54,759 nucleotides of DNA from positions 1 through 54,759 of the forward strand of contig NZ_DASQNA010000023.1 of the NCBI RefSeq assembly GCF_035645195.1, written 5' to 3'. This document shows, piece by piece, positions 45,555 to 54,004 of the stretch. The stretch is from Paenibacillus sp. GTDB lineage: Bacteria; Bacillota; Bacilli; Paenibacillales; YIM-B00363. The first letter of the stretch is position 1. Each line of letters opens with the position of its first letter. The notes beneath the pieces were generated by a model. That model ran no database searches. It was not told the origin of the DNA and saw nothing but the letters and a program-made list of their open reading frames with translations. The position numbers and the translations under genes were made by a program.

Positions 45555-45716
45555 TTATTTCTCGTGTTTGATTTTGAAATCGGCGATCACTTTCTTGTTC
45601 GCCATTTCCTTCAAAGCGTTCTTGAGCCGATCCGGGGAGACGTCCGCGGACAGGCCGAGCCGCTCCTTCAGCAGCGCATATTCCTTCTCGTAATCGGCAT
45701 CGCTCTTCTTGTTCAC
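45555..45716 (-). CDS. Small lysine-rich protein, unknown
   Basis: A 53-residue protein starting MNKKSDADYEKEYALLKERL and ending KIKHEK. It is highly charged, without a hydrophobic stretch, and probably helical. The start is GTG with GTAGGAGGCG immediately upstream, a strong site that also spans the stop codon of the exonuclease gene; the gap is only ten bases. It is clearly a translated second cistron, too short for usual ORF lists. No family recognised. Confidence 0.72.
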   Translation of the reverse strand: MNKKSDADYEKEYALLKERLGLSADVSPDRLKNALKEMANKKVIADFKIKHEK

Positions 45717-45726
45717 GGCACGCCTC

Positions 45727-46506
45727 CTACCCCTTCGTCGCGACCGACGGCTTCTGCCCTTTCGCGGCGACCTCCGCCTCGAAATACGCCTTCAGCTCCG
45801 CGGCCTTCCGCGGATCCTCGAGCTTGATTTTGTCCTTGATGAACTTCTCGACGAGCGTTTCCCAAGTGGGCGCCAGCTTCTGGATCGACATCATGCGGAT
45901 CGCGTTTTTCACCATTCTTCGTTCTTTCGCGTTGGAATATACATCCTTATAATATTGGACGCGCTCGAAGTCGAGATGGTCGAACACCGCGCGGAAAATG
46001 TCGCCGGTCATGCGCGCGTCGTCCAGCGCCCGATGCGCGGACCCTTCGTTCGCGATGCCGAGGTCGAGCAGCGCCGCTTCGACGCTGACGTCGTTCGTCA
46101 CGTTCTTATAGCGGATGTACCCTTTCAGCAGATCGTAGTAAGGAATGGCCAGCCAATAAGCGTCGTCCAGCTTGTGCATGCGCACGTCCAGAACGATGCG
46201 CTTCATGTCTTCGCCGCCCCACGTGACGAACATGAACTCCTCGCTCCGGTCGAGCCACTCGCGGAACGCGGCGATCGCCTTCGGGAAGCCCGGCGCGGCG
46301 TCGATGCCTTCCTGCGGGATGCCGGTCTTCTCTTTAATGAAATTGTTCAGCTTCGAAAAATAGACGGGCTTCACGAGCGTCGTGAACTCGTCGATATATT
46401 TCAGCGAACCGTTCAGCCGGACCGCGCCGATTTCGATCACTTCCATCGGCAGGTCGCTGGCGAACTTCCGCCCGTTGAATTCGATATCTAAAATTATATA
46501 ATCCAT
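45727..46506 (-). CDS. DEDDh 3'-5' exonuclease, ERI1/KapD-like
   Basis: A 259-residue nuclease. Exo I is 'IILDIEFNG' with Asp7 and Glu9, Exo III is 'SAHRALDDA' with the catalytic His and Asp, and an internal Asp in 'VTWGGEDMKRI' corresponds to Exo II. This is the DEDDh pattern of RNase T/DnaQ-like enzymes; the layout without polymerase domains recalls the KapD/ERI1 group. Substrate (RNA or DNA) cannot be told. It shares an operon with the 53-residue protein downstream. Confidence 0.85.
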   Translation of the reverse strand: MDYIILDIEFNGRKFASDLPMEVIEIGAVRLNGSLKYIDEFTTLVKPVYFSKLNNFIKEKTGIPQEGIDAAPGFPKAIAAFREWLDRSEEFMFVTWGGEDMKRIVLDVRMHKLDDAYWLAIPYYDLLKGYIRYKNVTNDVSVEAALLDLGIANEGSAHRALDDARMTGDIFRAVFDHLDFERVQYYKDVYSNAKERRMVKNAIRMMSIQKLAPTWETLVEKFIKDKIKLEDPRKAAELKAYFEAEVAAKGQKPSVATKG

Positions 46507-46605
46507 GCGCGCATCCTCCTGTCGCTCGCCTTTATCCTCCCCTATTGTAGCAGAAACTTGCCAATAACGGGGAATCGGCGGCGGGAAGCGTGCCCGCGCC
46601 CGAAA

Positions 46606-48363
46606 TTACGGCGCCGCCGCCCGGCGCAGCACGGCGAAGCCGTACGGCGGCAGCTTGAGCCGTTCGCCGATCGCGGCGGCGCCTACGCTCCCGAACGCGA
46701 GGCGCCAGCCGCCTTCGCCGGCGGGAAGCGGGAACGCCGCTTCCGCTTCGGACCGGTTGAGCGCGACGAGCAGGCGCTCGCTCCCGTCTTCGCGCGCGTA
46801 CAGCACGCGCGCATCGCCCGGTTCCGCGAGCAGGAACCGGATCGCGCCCGCGCGCAGCGCCGAATGCGCGCGGCGAAGGCGAATCGCGTCTTTGTAGAAC
46901 GCGAGCAGCTCCCGATCCTGCTCCGCAGGATCCCAGACCATGCAGCGGCGGCAGTCGGGGTCGCCTTCGCCCGCCATGCCGACCTCGTCGCCGTAATAGA
47001 TGCAAGGCGCTCCGGGGAAGGTGAGCTGGAACAGCGCCGCCAGCTTCATCCGCCGGCGGTCTCCGCCGCATACCGTCAGCAGGCGAGGGGTATCGTGCGA
47101 GTCAAGCAGATTGAACATCGCTTCGGACGCCTGCCGCGGATACGAGGCGAGCTGCCGCTGCATCGCGTCGGCGAAGCCGCGCGCGTCGAGCTTGTCGCGG
47201 GCGAAGAAGTCGAGCGCCGCCCCCGTGAACGGGTAGTTCATGACGGCGTCGAATTGGTCGCCCTGCAGCCACATGACGGCGTCGTGGAACATTTCCCCCA
47301 GGATATAGCAGTCCGGCTTCGCCGCCTTCACGACGTCGCGGAACTTCCGCCAAAACCGGTGATCGACCTCGTTCGCGACGTCGAGCCGCCAGCCGTCGAT
47401 GCCGACCTCTTCGATCCAATACCGGGCGACGCCGAGCAAATAGTCCTGCACGTCCGGATGCGACGTGTTCAGCTTCGGCATGTGCTCCTCGAAGGCGAAA
47501 GCGTCGTACGAGGGGACGCCGTCCTCCTTGCGGAGCGGGAACGAACGGACGTGGAACCAGTCCGCGTATTTCGACGCGGCGCCTTTCGCTTTCACGTCGA
47601 GGAACGGCGCGAACGTTCCGCCCGCGTGGTTGAACACCGCGTCGAGCATGACGCGGATGCCTCGCGCATGGCAGGCGGCGACGAGCGTCTTGAGCAGCGC
47701 GTTGTCGCCGAAATGCCGATCGACGCGCAAATAATCTTCCGTGTCGTATTTATGGTTCGTGCGCGCCTGGAAAAGCGGCGTGAAGTAAATCGCGTTCACG
47801 CCGAGCTCCGTCAAATGGTCGAGCCGCTCCAGCACTCCCTGCAGGTCGCCGCCGAAATAGTTGTGCCACTCCGGCTTGCCGCCCCACGGCAGCGCGCCTT
47901 CGGGATCGTTCGACGGGTCGCCGTTCGAGAACCGCTCGGGGAAGATTTGATAGAACACCGCGTCCTTCACCCAGGCCGGCGGCCGGAACAGCTCCGAGGC
48001 GTGAAGGAACGGGAATTCGAACAGACCGAAATGCTCCTCGGGCGCCTCCGCGGAAAATCCTTTCTCCGTATACCACAGCGTCATTCCGCCGTCCGCGTCA
48101 CGGGACTTCAACGCGAACGCGTACGCGAGCCGCCGGAATTCGGGCTGCACGTCCGCCTCCCAATAGTCGAACAGCTCGTCCTCGTACGTCTTGCGCATCG
48201 AGGCCGTGCGCATCGCGGCGAACGGCTGGAATTTGTCCCCGTACAACACCTCCGCCGCAGTCAAATCCCCGCGCTTCGCCCGGAGCCGCAGCACGACGGT
48301 ACGCTCGTCGTAAGCGAACGCCCAATTCAACTTCGGCCGATGATACACCGCTTCTTTCAACAT
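46606..48363 (-). CDS. GH13 neopullulanase/cyclomaltodextrinase-type alpha-glycosidase
   Basis: A 585-residue cytoplasmic enzyme. An N-terminal CBM34-like domain (about 1-125) precedes the barrel. Catalytic residues occupy the exact numbering of B. stearothermophilus neopullulanase: Asp328 (GWRLDVANE), Glu357 (ILGEMFHD) and Asp424 (LLDSHDTPR). It hydrolyses cyclomaltodextrins, pullulan or short maltodextrins taken up by the cell. A likely attenuator lies in its leader (48409-48466). GGGAGGG precedes the ATG. Confidence 0.92.
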   Translation of the reverse strand: MLKEAVYHRPKLNWAFAYDERTVVLRLRAKRGDLTAAEVLYGDKFQPFAAMRTASMRKTYEDELFDYWEADVQPEFRRLAYAFALKSRDADGGMTLWYTEKGFSAEAPEEHFGLFEFPFLHASELFRPPAWVKDAVFYQIFPERFSNGDPSNDPEGALPWGGKPEWHNYFGGDLQGVLERLDHLTELGVNAIYFTPLFQARTNHKYDTEDYLRVDRHFGDNALLKTLVAACHARGIRVMLDAVFNHAGGTFAPFLDVKAKGAASKYADWFHVRSFPLRKEDGVPSYDAFAFEEHMPKLNTSHPDVQDYLLGVARYWIEEVGIDGWRLDVANEVDHRFWRKFRDVVKAAKPDCYILGEMFHDAVMWLQGDQFDAVMNYPFTGAALDFFARDKLDARGFADAMQRQLASYPRQASEAMFNLLDSHDTPRLLTVCGGDRRRMKLAALFQLTFPGAPCIYYGDEVGMAGEGDPDCRRCMVWDPAEQDRELLAFYKDAIRLRRAHSALRAGAIRFLLAEPGDARVLYAREDGSERLLVALNRSEAEAAFPLPAGEGGWRLAFGSVGAAAIGERLKLPPYGFAVLRRAAAP

Positions 48364-48408
48364 GCGAATCCCTCCCGCTAGGTTAAGGTTCGAATCGACC
48401 TACAACGC

Positions 48409-48466
48409 AAAAAAGGCACAACCCGGTCCGATTTCGACGAGGTTGTACCTTTCGGTTCGAAAAGGT
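48409..48466 (-). promoter_or_regulatory. Candidate attenuator in the GH13 leader
   Basis: Read leftwards, AAAGGTACAACC (48441-48452) pairs with GGTTGTGCCTTT (about 48412-48423) with one G-U pair, and runs into TTTTTT (48409-48414): an intrinsic terminator between promoter and gene. Its first six bases also pair with ACCTTT just upstream (48461-48466), forming an alternative ACCTTT/AAAGGT hairpin that would prevent termination. A minus-strand TATGAT at 48492-48497 may be the -10. What toggles it is unknown. Confidence 0.65.
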
Positions 48467-48538
48467 AGCATTGCCTTCTAATTGCTTTCATCATAGCACA
48501 ATCGCATGGTAAGATATAGTACAAATAAGGAGGCGTAC

Positions 48539-49177
48539 ATGATGGACTTATTGAAAGTGATCGAGAGTCAGAAAATCGTCGCCATTTTCCGAGGCGTGTC
48601 GGGGGAAGGCGCGGACCGGGGCGCGGAAGCGCTCATTCGGGCAGGGATTCAAGTATTGGAAGTGACGATGAACACCGAGGGCGCACTGGCGTCTTTGTCC
48701 AAATGGAGAGAAACGTACGAAGGCAAAGCATACCTCGGCGCGGGCACGGTGCTCGATCTCGAAATGGCGAAGGAAGCGGTCGCGGCCGGCGCGCAATTCC
48801 TCATCTCGCCGAACCTCGACGAAGAAGTCGTGCGCTACGGTCTCGAGCAGGGGATCGACGTGTTCCCGGGCGTCATGACGCCGACGGAAATCGTCCGCGC
48901 GTGGAAGGCGGGCGCCCGGGCGGTGAAGCTGTTCCCGATGGGCTCGCTCGGCCTGCAGTACTTGAAGGACGTGCGCGCGCCGCTCGACCGCATTCCGATG
49001 ATCGTGACGGGCGGGGTCAATTTGAACAACATCGCCGACTTCATCAAGGCGGGCGTCGCGGGCGTCGGCCTCGGCAGCAATCTCGTGGATAAGAAGCTAA
49101 TCGCCGAAGGCAAATTCGACGAAATCGAGGCGAATGCGCGGAAATACGTGGAGGCGGTCGCCGCGGCCTCCCGCTAA
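48539..49177 (+). CDS. eda: KDPG/KHG aldolase
   Basis: A 212-residue aldolase that splits 2-keto-3-deoxy-6-phosphogluconate into pyruvate and glyceraldehyde 3-phosphate. The catalytic glutamate is in 'LEVTMNTEGA', the Schiff-base lysine in 'GARAVKLFPMG' and the phosphate loop in 'IVTGGVNLNN'. AAGGAGG lies before two ATG codons at 48539 and 48542; either is possible. This is the lower end of uronic acid degradation, which fits the GH105 system at the other end of the window but is not linked to it physically. Confidence 0.92.
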   Translation: MMDLLKVIESQKIVAIFRGVSGEGADRGAEALIRAGIQVLEVTMNTEGALASLSKWRETYEGKAYLGAGTVLDLEMAKEAVAAGAQFLISPNLDEEVVRYGLEQGIDVFPGVMTPTEIVRAWKAGARAVKLFPMGSLGLQYLKDVRAPLDRIPMIVTGGVNLNNIADFIKAGVAGVGLGSNLVDKKLIAEGKFDEIEANARKYVEAVAAASR

Positions 49178-49197
49178 ACCGGGAAGGAGGAAACGGG

Positions 49198-49680
49198 ATG
49201 AAAGCTAGCGCGCTGCTGAGTCAGGCGGAGGTCGTACGGGCCATCACGCTGCAGGCGGTAGAGTCGATGCGGGAAGAGGAAGCGGACGTTCAGCCGGAAG
49301 GATTCAACAATACGATCCGATGGCATCTCGGCCATATTTACCTAGTGCAGGAGAGGCTCGCGTTCCATTACGCCGGGTTCCCGGTGGACGTGCCGCCCTC
49401 GTACATCGATTTGTTCGGCAACGGCACGAAGCCGAGCGATTGGACGGTCGAACCGCCCTCGCTGGCGGAGCTTGGCGTCCGGCTGCAGGAGCAGCCCGGC
49501 CGCATCCGGACGCTGCTCGGCGAGAAGCTGCTCGAGCCGCCGGCCATCCCGTTCCAACGGTTCAACGGCAAGCTGGATACGATCGGCGCGATCGTCGGCT
49601 ATTCGCTGTATCACGAAGGGCTGCACATGGCCGCCATCAAACAGTTGAAGAAATCGTTCATGCCGCAGCAGCTTCAATAA
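49198..49680 (+). CDS. DinB-family four-helix protein
   Basis: A 160-residue DinB/YfiT-like protein. Metal-binding histidines are seen in 'IRWHLGHIYL' (about 42-51) and 'YHEGLHMA' near residue 140, the family's three-His site. Some relatives are thiol-dependent transferases (bacillithiol or mycothiol); most are uncharacterised. GGAAGGAGG precedes the ATG. It follows eda by 20 bases and may share its transcript. Confidence 0.85.
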   Translation: MKASALLSQAEVVRAITLQAVESMREEEADVQPEGFNNTIRWHLGHIYLVQERLAFHYAGFPVDVPPSYIDLFGNGTKPSDWTVEPPSLAELGVRLQEQPGRIRTLLGEKLLEPPAIPFQRFNGKLDTIGAIVGYSLYHEGLHMAAIKQLKKSFMPQQLQ

Positions 49681-49681
49681 G

Positions 49682-49713
49682 AAAGCGCCCGTCCGCAACG
49701 GACGGGCGCTTTT
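49682..49713. terminator. Bidirectional intrinsic terminator
   Basis: AAAGCGCCCGTCCG (49682-49695) pairs with CGGACGGGCGCTTT (49699-49712), followed by T on the plus strand and by TTTCTT on the minus strand. It serves DinB and the convergent crystallin gene. Confidence 0.9.
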
Positions 49714-49732
49714 CGCGCACGCTAAGGGGCGC

Positions 49733-50101
49733 TTACTGGCGAAGCTCGACGACGTCTCTCGGCGGTCTGCGGTTGTTGCGGATGCGGTTGACCTCGCGAT
49801 CCGACAGCTCGCGGCCGACGACGATGAGCGAGGACATGCGGTCGTTGAAGCCGTTCAAGGCGCGAACGTTCGTGTTGCCGCGGTAGACGCGAGTTTCGCC
49901 GCGGTAGTCCACGTGCTCGAACAAAATCAACGTAACCTCGTCGTCATCCTCGACGTTGCGAAGGCGGAAGCTGGACAACATGTCGTTGAAACGGAGCGCG
50001 CGGGCGTCGCGGATCGCGATGCCGCCCCGACGAATCTGGATGCGGCGGCCTTGGAAATCGTTATGCTCGAACAACGAAAGGCGTACATCTCTGTTTGCCA
50101 T
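49733..50101 (-). CDS. Beta/gamma-crystallin domain protein
   Basis: A 122-residue protein with two Greek-key motifs. Motif 1 runs from 'LSLFEHNDFQGRRIQIR' to 'FNDMLSSFRL'; motif 2 from 'LILFEHVDYRGETRVY' to 'FNDRMSSLIV'. Both end in N-D-x-x-S-S, the N/D-N/D-X-X-S/T-S calcium-binding signature. A basic tail rich in Arg follows. There is no signal peptide, so it is cytoplasmic or a non-classically released protein. Calcium binding is predicted from the signature. Confidence 0.88.
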   Translation of the reverse strand: MANRDVRLSLFEHNDFQGRRIQIRRGGIAIRDARALRFNDMLSSFRLRNVEDDDEVTLILFEHVDYRGETRVYRGNTNVRALNGFNDRMSSLIVVGRELSDREVNRIRNNRRPPRDVVELRQ

Positions 50102-50283
50102 TGCGCAATCCCCCTTTCTGGAAGAGATAGTGCAGTGTATGCGTGGAGCGCGGAGCGGTCATGGACGAATTGCTTGCGGTATTTGACTAATTTCCTCTTG
50201 CGGCGGTTCGCGCCGGTTTGGTATGATGTTTTTCCGGTTGGATGGAAAACGGTACCAAACCTTCTCGGCTATGGGGGTGTTGC

Positions 50284-51066
50284 ATGCTCTTCGCCACGCT
50301 GTTTCGCAAAGCGTACCTCGTCCAACTGCAGTATCGCGGGGCGCACGCGATCCGTTCGGTCACCAGCGTCATTTTCGGCTACATCTACATCTCCATCTGG
50401 ATCGGCCTCGGCGCCGACCACTCGCTCGGGAAGTACGGCACGGAAGGCATGATCGCCTACATCGCCGCGAACCAAGCGATCCTCGTCACCACCTTGTTCA
50501 TCACCTACGGTCTAGGCATCGAAACGCTCGTGCGCAGCGGCAACATCGCGGTCGACCTGCTGCGTCCGGTCCATTTGTTCCCGCATCTCGCCTGGAAAGA
50601 AGCGGGGAAGATCGTCTACAGCTTCATGTACCGCGCGATTCCGATCTACGCCTTCTTCGCTCTCGTGTTTTCCATCCCGCTGCCCTCCCGTCCCGAGGCT
50701 TGGGCGGCCGCCGCTTGTTCCTTGGTCATGGCCAGCTACATCAACATCTGTATCAATTACATGATCGGCGCCGCTTCGCTTTGGTCGGGGGAAGCCCGGT
50801 TTTTGTACTGGCTGCATTATGCGGTCGCGATGGTTATATCGGGCTTTTTCCTGCCGATCGAATGGCTGCCGGCGCCGCTTCGAGCGGCGGCCGTTTGGAC
50901 CCCGTATCCGTACATCCAGTACGCGCCGGTGACGCTGTTTTTGGGCACGAACGAGCGGCCGCTAGCGGCGCTGCTCGGCGCCTTGGCTTGGTGCGCGGCG
51001 CTGACGGCGCTGTGCTACGCGGTTACGGCCGTCGTCAGGCGGAAGCTGGAGGTGCAGGGCGGATGA
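50284..51066 (+). CDS. ABC-2 exporter permease, first gene of second operon
   Basis: A 260-residue membrane protein with six hydrophobic segments, similar in size and pattern to the permease at 14886. GGGGGTG precedes the ATG at 50284, which is 14 codons inside a longer open frame. Its stop overlaps the next start by four bases. The gap 50102-50283 holds the crystallin leader and no riboswitch-like sequence. Confidence 0.82.
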   Translation: MLFATLFRKAYLVQLQYRGAHAIRSVTSVIFGYIYISIWIGLGADHSLGKYGTEGMIAYIAANQAILVTTLFITYGLGIETLVRSGNIAVDLLRPVHLFPHLAWKEAGKIVYSFMYRAIPIYAFFALVFSIPLPSRPEAWAAAACSLVMASYINICINYMIGAASLWSGEARFLYWLHYAVAMVISGFFLPIEWLPAPLRAAAVWTPYPYIQYAPVTLFLGTNERPLAALLGALAWCAALTALCYAVTAVVRRKLEVQGG

Positions 51067-51857
51067 GCGGTTGGGTTTCGCTGTACGTCAAATTGCTGGG
51101 GGCCGGGCTGCGCAGCCGCATGCAGTACCGGTTCAATTTCGCGATGACGTCGCTCGCGGCGGCGCTCATCGCGGCCGCGGACTTCCTCATGATCGCCGTC
51201 GTGCTGCTGCGGTTCGATCATGTAAGAGGCTGGGATATTTACGAAGTCGGGTATTTGTACGCCGTCGTGACGCTGGCGAAAACATGCTACCGCACGATCA
51301 GCGCCGACCTGCATTACATCGAGCGCTATTTGGTGACCGGCGAACTCGACGCTTTGATGGTGCGGCCGGTGCCGGTGCTGTTCGCGCTGATGACGGCGAA
51401 CGTGCGGCTCATGCCCGGCGAGCTCGTGCAGTCGACGGCGGTGCTGTCGCTGTCGATGGGGGCGATGATGGCCGAGGGCCGACTCGACGGTTGGGCGATT
51501 CCGCTGACGCTGCTCAGCGCGGCGACCGGAACGGCGATTCTGTTCGCAATCGGGCTCGCGACGGCGACGGTCGGCTTCTGGACGACGAAGGTCGACGATC
51601 TGCAGTCGTTCACCGAGGACGCGTCGAAAGCGGCCGGCCAATATCCGCTGGCGGTGTATCCGGATTGGCTGAAGGGCGTCCTGTTGACGGTGCTTCCCGT
51701 CGGCTTCGTGAGTTACGTGCCTGCTTTGTATTTGCTCAAAGGGCAGCTCGGACTTTGGACGTTCGCTGCTGCGGCGGCGGTCGCGGCCGTGGCCCTGTTC
51801 GCCGCACTCCGGTTTTGGCGCAGCGGCATTCGCCGGTACCAAAGCACGGGGCATTAA
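51063..51857 (+). CDS. ABC-2 exporter permease, DUF990 type, second operon
   Basis: A 264-residue permease with about six helices. The central 'GELDALMVRPVPVLFALM' segment matches 'GELDVYLVQPKPVLLNVL' of the 15676 protein, a mark of the PF06182-like family, and the C-terminus 'RRYQSTGH' parallels 'RRYSSGNL'. It is the paralogue of that subunit. Translation is coupled to the preceding gene by an ATGA overlap, and the ATPase follows after 15 bases. Confidence 0.84.
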   Translation: MSGWVSLYVKLLGAGLRSRMQYRFNFAMTSLAAALIAAADFLMIAVVLLRFDHVRGWDIYEVGYLYAVVTLAKTCYRTISADLHYIERYLVTGELDALMVRPVPVLFALMTANVRLMPGELVQSTAVLSLSMGAMMAEGRLDGWAIPLTLLSAATGTAILFAIGLATATVGFWTTKVDDLQSFTEDASKAAGQYPLAVYPDWLKGVLLTVLPVGFVSYVPALYLLKGQLGLWTFAAAAAVAAVALFAALRFWRSGIRRYQSTGH

Positions 51858-51872
51858 AGGGAGGGGATCCGC

Positions 51873-52865
51873 ATGATCGAAGCGACGCAAGTGGTCAAAA
51901 CGTTCCGTCATCCCGTCGTGAAGGAGGGCGCCTTCGCCGGGCTGCGCGCGCTGTTCGCCCGCGATTACAGGGAGACGACGGCGGTGGCGGGGCTGACGTT
52001 CGCCATCGGGCGGGGCGAATTCGTCGGCTGCATCGGCCCGAACGGAGCGGGGAAATCGACGACGATCAAGATGCTCGCCGGCATTCTGCACCCGACCTCC
52101 GGGGAAGTGCGGATCGGCGGCCGGTCTCCGCAGCGGGAGCGCCGGCGCGTCGCCGAACGGATCGGCGTCGTGTTCGGGCAGCGCAGCCAGCTGTGGTGGG
52201 ATTTGCCCGTGCGCGATTCGTACGAGGTGCTGGCGGCGATGTACAAGGTGGAGCTGTCCGCGTACCGCCGCCGCTTGGCCGAGCTGGCCGAGCTGCTGCA
52301 GCTTGCGGAAATCATGGATCAGCCGGTGCGCAAATGTTCCCTCGGGCAGCGGATGCGCGCCGATTTGGCCGCGGCGCTGCTGCACGACCCGGACGTGCTG
52401 TTCCTCGACGAGCCGACGATCGGGCTCGACGCCTTCGCGAAGCAGCGCATTCGCGAGTTCTTGAAGACGCTGAACCGGGAGCGCGGCACGACGATCCTGC
52501 TGACGACGCACGATATGGACGACGTCGAGGCGCTGTGCAGCCGCGTGATGGTCGTCAGCGGCGGCTCGCTCGCCTTCGACGGCGCGCTCGCCGAGCTGCG
52601 CGGGCGGATCGGCCTGCCGAGCCGGATGGAGCTGACGTTCGCCGCGGAACCGGTCGTGCCCGAGGGGGCGGGGGACGGCGAAATCGCGATCGAGGGAATC
52701 GAGGGCCGGCGCGCGACGTTGTCGTTCCGCCGGGAACGCATCAAGCCGATGCGCGTGTTGGACGCGGCATCGGCTTGGGGGGACATCGTCGATATTCACA
52801 TGGAGGAGCCGGAGCTCGAGGACGTCATTCGGCGCATTTACAGCGGCGCGACGAAAGAGCGATAA
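51873..52865 (+). CDS. ABC-2 exporter ATP-binding protein, second operon
   Basis: A 330-residue ATPase with Walker A GPNGAGKSTT, signature CSLGQRM, Walker B VLFLDEP and the H-loop in 'TTHDMDD'. It is a clear paralogue of the 13891 protein (same length, same 'FGQ(R/K)SQLW' Q-loop region). It comes last in its operon, whereas the riboswitch operon has it first. GGGAGGGG precedes the ATG. The last 28 bases overlap the convergent LysE gene. Confidence 0.9.
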   Translation: MIEATQVVKTFRHPVVKEGAFAGLRALFARDYRETTAVAGLTFAIGRGEFVGCIGPNGAGKSTTIKMLAGILHPTSGEVRIGGRSPQRERRRVAERIGVVFGQRSQLWWDLPVRDSYEVLAAMYKVELSAYRRRLAELAELLQLAEIMDQPVRKCSLGQRMRADLAAALLHDPDVLFLDEPTIGLDAFAKQRIREFLKTLNRERGTTILLTTHDMDDVEALCSRVMVVSGGSLAFDGALAELRGRIGLPSRMELTFAAEPVVPEGAGDGEIAIEGIEGRRATLSFRRERIKPMRVLDAASAWGDIVDIHMEEPELEDVIRRIYSGATKER

Positions 52866-53503
52866 CCGTCCAGGAACACCTCGACCGCGAAATACAAGAA
52901 CAGCGCCGCGGACAGGAACGAGATCGTCCGCACGAATGCGGGGCCGAGCCGGCGGCCGCTTGCGGCCGACAGCAGCGCCATGGCGCACGACCAGACGATG
53001 CCGGCGGAGAAGAAGCCCGCCAGGAACGCGGTCAGCGCTTCCGCGCCCTGCGTCGGCGATTTGGCGATGACGCTGCCGCCGACCGTCGCGAACCACAGGA
53101 TCGCCGTCGGCGACGCGATGGCGAGGCCCCAGCCCCAGAAGAAGGAGCGCGGGAGCGAGCGGCCGGAGCCCGCCTCGCCCTCTGCCGTGTCGAGCGACTT
53201 GGGCTTCAAGGCGGCGCGGATCATCGATACCGTAAAGTACAGCAGCACGATCGTGCCGCCGATCCAGAGCGCCCAGCGCACGGCGGTAATGCCGAGCAGC
53301 AGCGAGACTCCGGTCGTCGCGAGCACGGCGTACGTCAGGTCGCCGAACGTCGAGCCGACGCCGACGAGGAACGACGGCCAGAAGCCGCGGGCGATGCCTT
53401 CGCGCACGATGGCGACGTTCACGGTGCCGAGGTCGAGGCACAAGGACAAAGATAAAGCGAAGCCGGATAAAAATAACGAAATCATCATGACGTTTGTGTT
53501 CAC
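52838..53503 (-). CDS. LysE family transporter
   Basis: A 221-residue membrane protein with six helices; 'FALSLSLCLDLGTVNVAIVREG' at the N-terminus is the LysE/RhtB pattern (GP.N replaced by LGTVN). Members export amino acids such as lysine, threonine or homoserine. The start is a GTG at 53503 with GAAGGG upstream; ATG codons at 53488 and 53485 are alternatives. The longer frame to 53557 is excluded because a promoter (TTGTCC, 17 bases, TATAAT on the minus strand, about 53556-53528) lies inside it. Confidence 0.82.
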   Translation of the reverse strand: MNTNVMMISLFLSGFALSLSLCLDLGTVNVAIVREGIARGFWPSFLVGVGSTFGDLTYAVLATTGVSLLLGITAVRWALWIGGTIVLLYFTVSMIRAALKPKSLDTAEGEAGSGRSLPRSFFWGWGLAIASPTAILWFATVGGSVIAKSPTQGAEALTAFLAGFFSAGIVWSCAMALLSAASGRRLGPAFVRTISFLSAALFLYFAVEVFLDGYRSFVAPL

Positions 53504-53527
53504 GAGCCCTTCGTGGCAGAATGAAAC

Positions 53528-53556
53528 CATTATACGACCGAGCTCGAAAGGGGACA
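53528..53556 (-). promoter_or_regulatory. Promoter of the LysE gene
   Basis: On the minus strand TTGTCC and a perfect TATAAT are separated by 17 bases, placing transcription start just upstream of the GTG at 53503 and leaving a short leader of about 15-20 bases. Confidence 0.7.
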
Positions 53557-53564
53557 ACCTGCGG

Positions 53565-53993
53565 ATGGCAGAAGTTTGGAAAAAATTAATGCTTCACAAA
53601 GCGAAGCGGGCGCTGGCGCTGAACGTGCCCGGGGGCGATTACGCGGCGCTCGTCGGCGGCGTGCCGGAGGGCGTGACGGTGGACGCCGAGCAGCAGGGGG
53701 AGAACGGGACGTACGATTTCGTTCATCTGTTCGTCGCGAGCGTCGCGGAGCTGGAGGAGCACGGACCGAAGGCGCTGGCGGCGATTCAGCACGATGGGCT
53801 GCTCTGGTTTTCGTATCCGAAGAAAACGTCGAAAATCAAAACGGATATTAACCGCGATACCGGGTGGAAAACGATCCGCGACGCGGGCTACGAGGGCGTG
53901 ACGCAGATCGCGGTCGACGAGACGTGGTCGGCGCTCCGCTTCCGCCCCGCGTCCGAAATTCCTTCGCTGACCCGAAAATTTACGAACGATTGA
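53565..53993 (+). CDS. DUF3052-like protein
   Basis: A 142-residue cytoplasmic protein. 'LWFSYPKKTSKIKTDINRD' and 'VDETWSALRFRP' closely resemble the DUF3052 pattern (WVAWPKK...TD... and DDTWSGLRF) known mostly from actinobacteria. Function unknown. AAAGGGGAC precedes the ATG at 53565. The gene is divergent from LysE and is followed by a terminator. Confidence 0.82.
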   Translation: MAEVWKKLMLHKAKRALALNVPGGDYAALVGGVPEGVTVDAEQQGENGTYDFVHLFVASVAELEEHGPKALAAIQHDGLLWFSYPKKTSKIKTDINRDTGWKTIRDAGYEGVTQIAVDETWSALRFRPASEIPSLTRKFTND

Positions 53994-54004
53994 TGTGCAA
54001 GGAG

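Noticed and set aside
51015-53455. Very long frames of about 800 codons on both strands over the second ABC operon
   Set aside because: They are shadows of three well-supported genes and show no domain.
53504-53557. Upstream start of the LysE gene
   Set aside because: A -35/-10 pair lies within this stretch, so it cannot be translated from that promoter.
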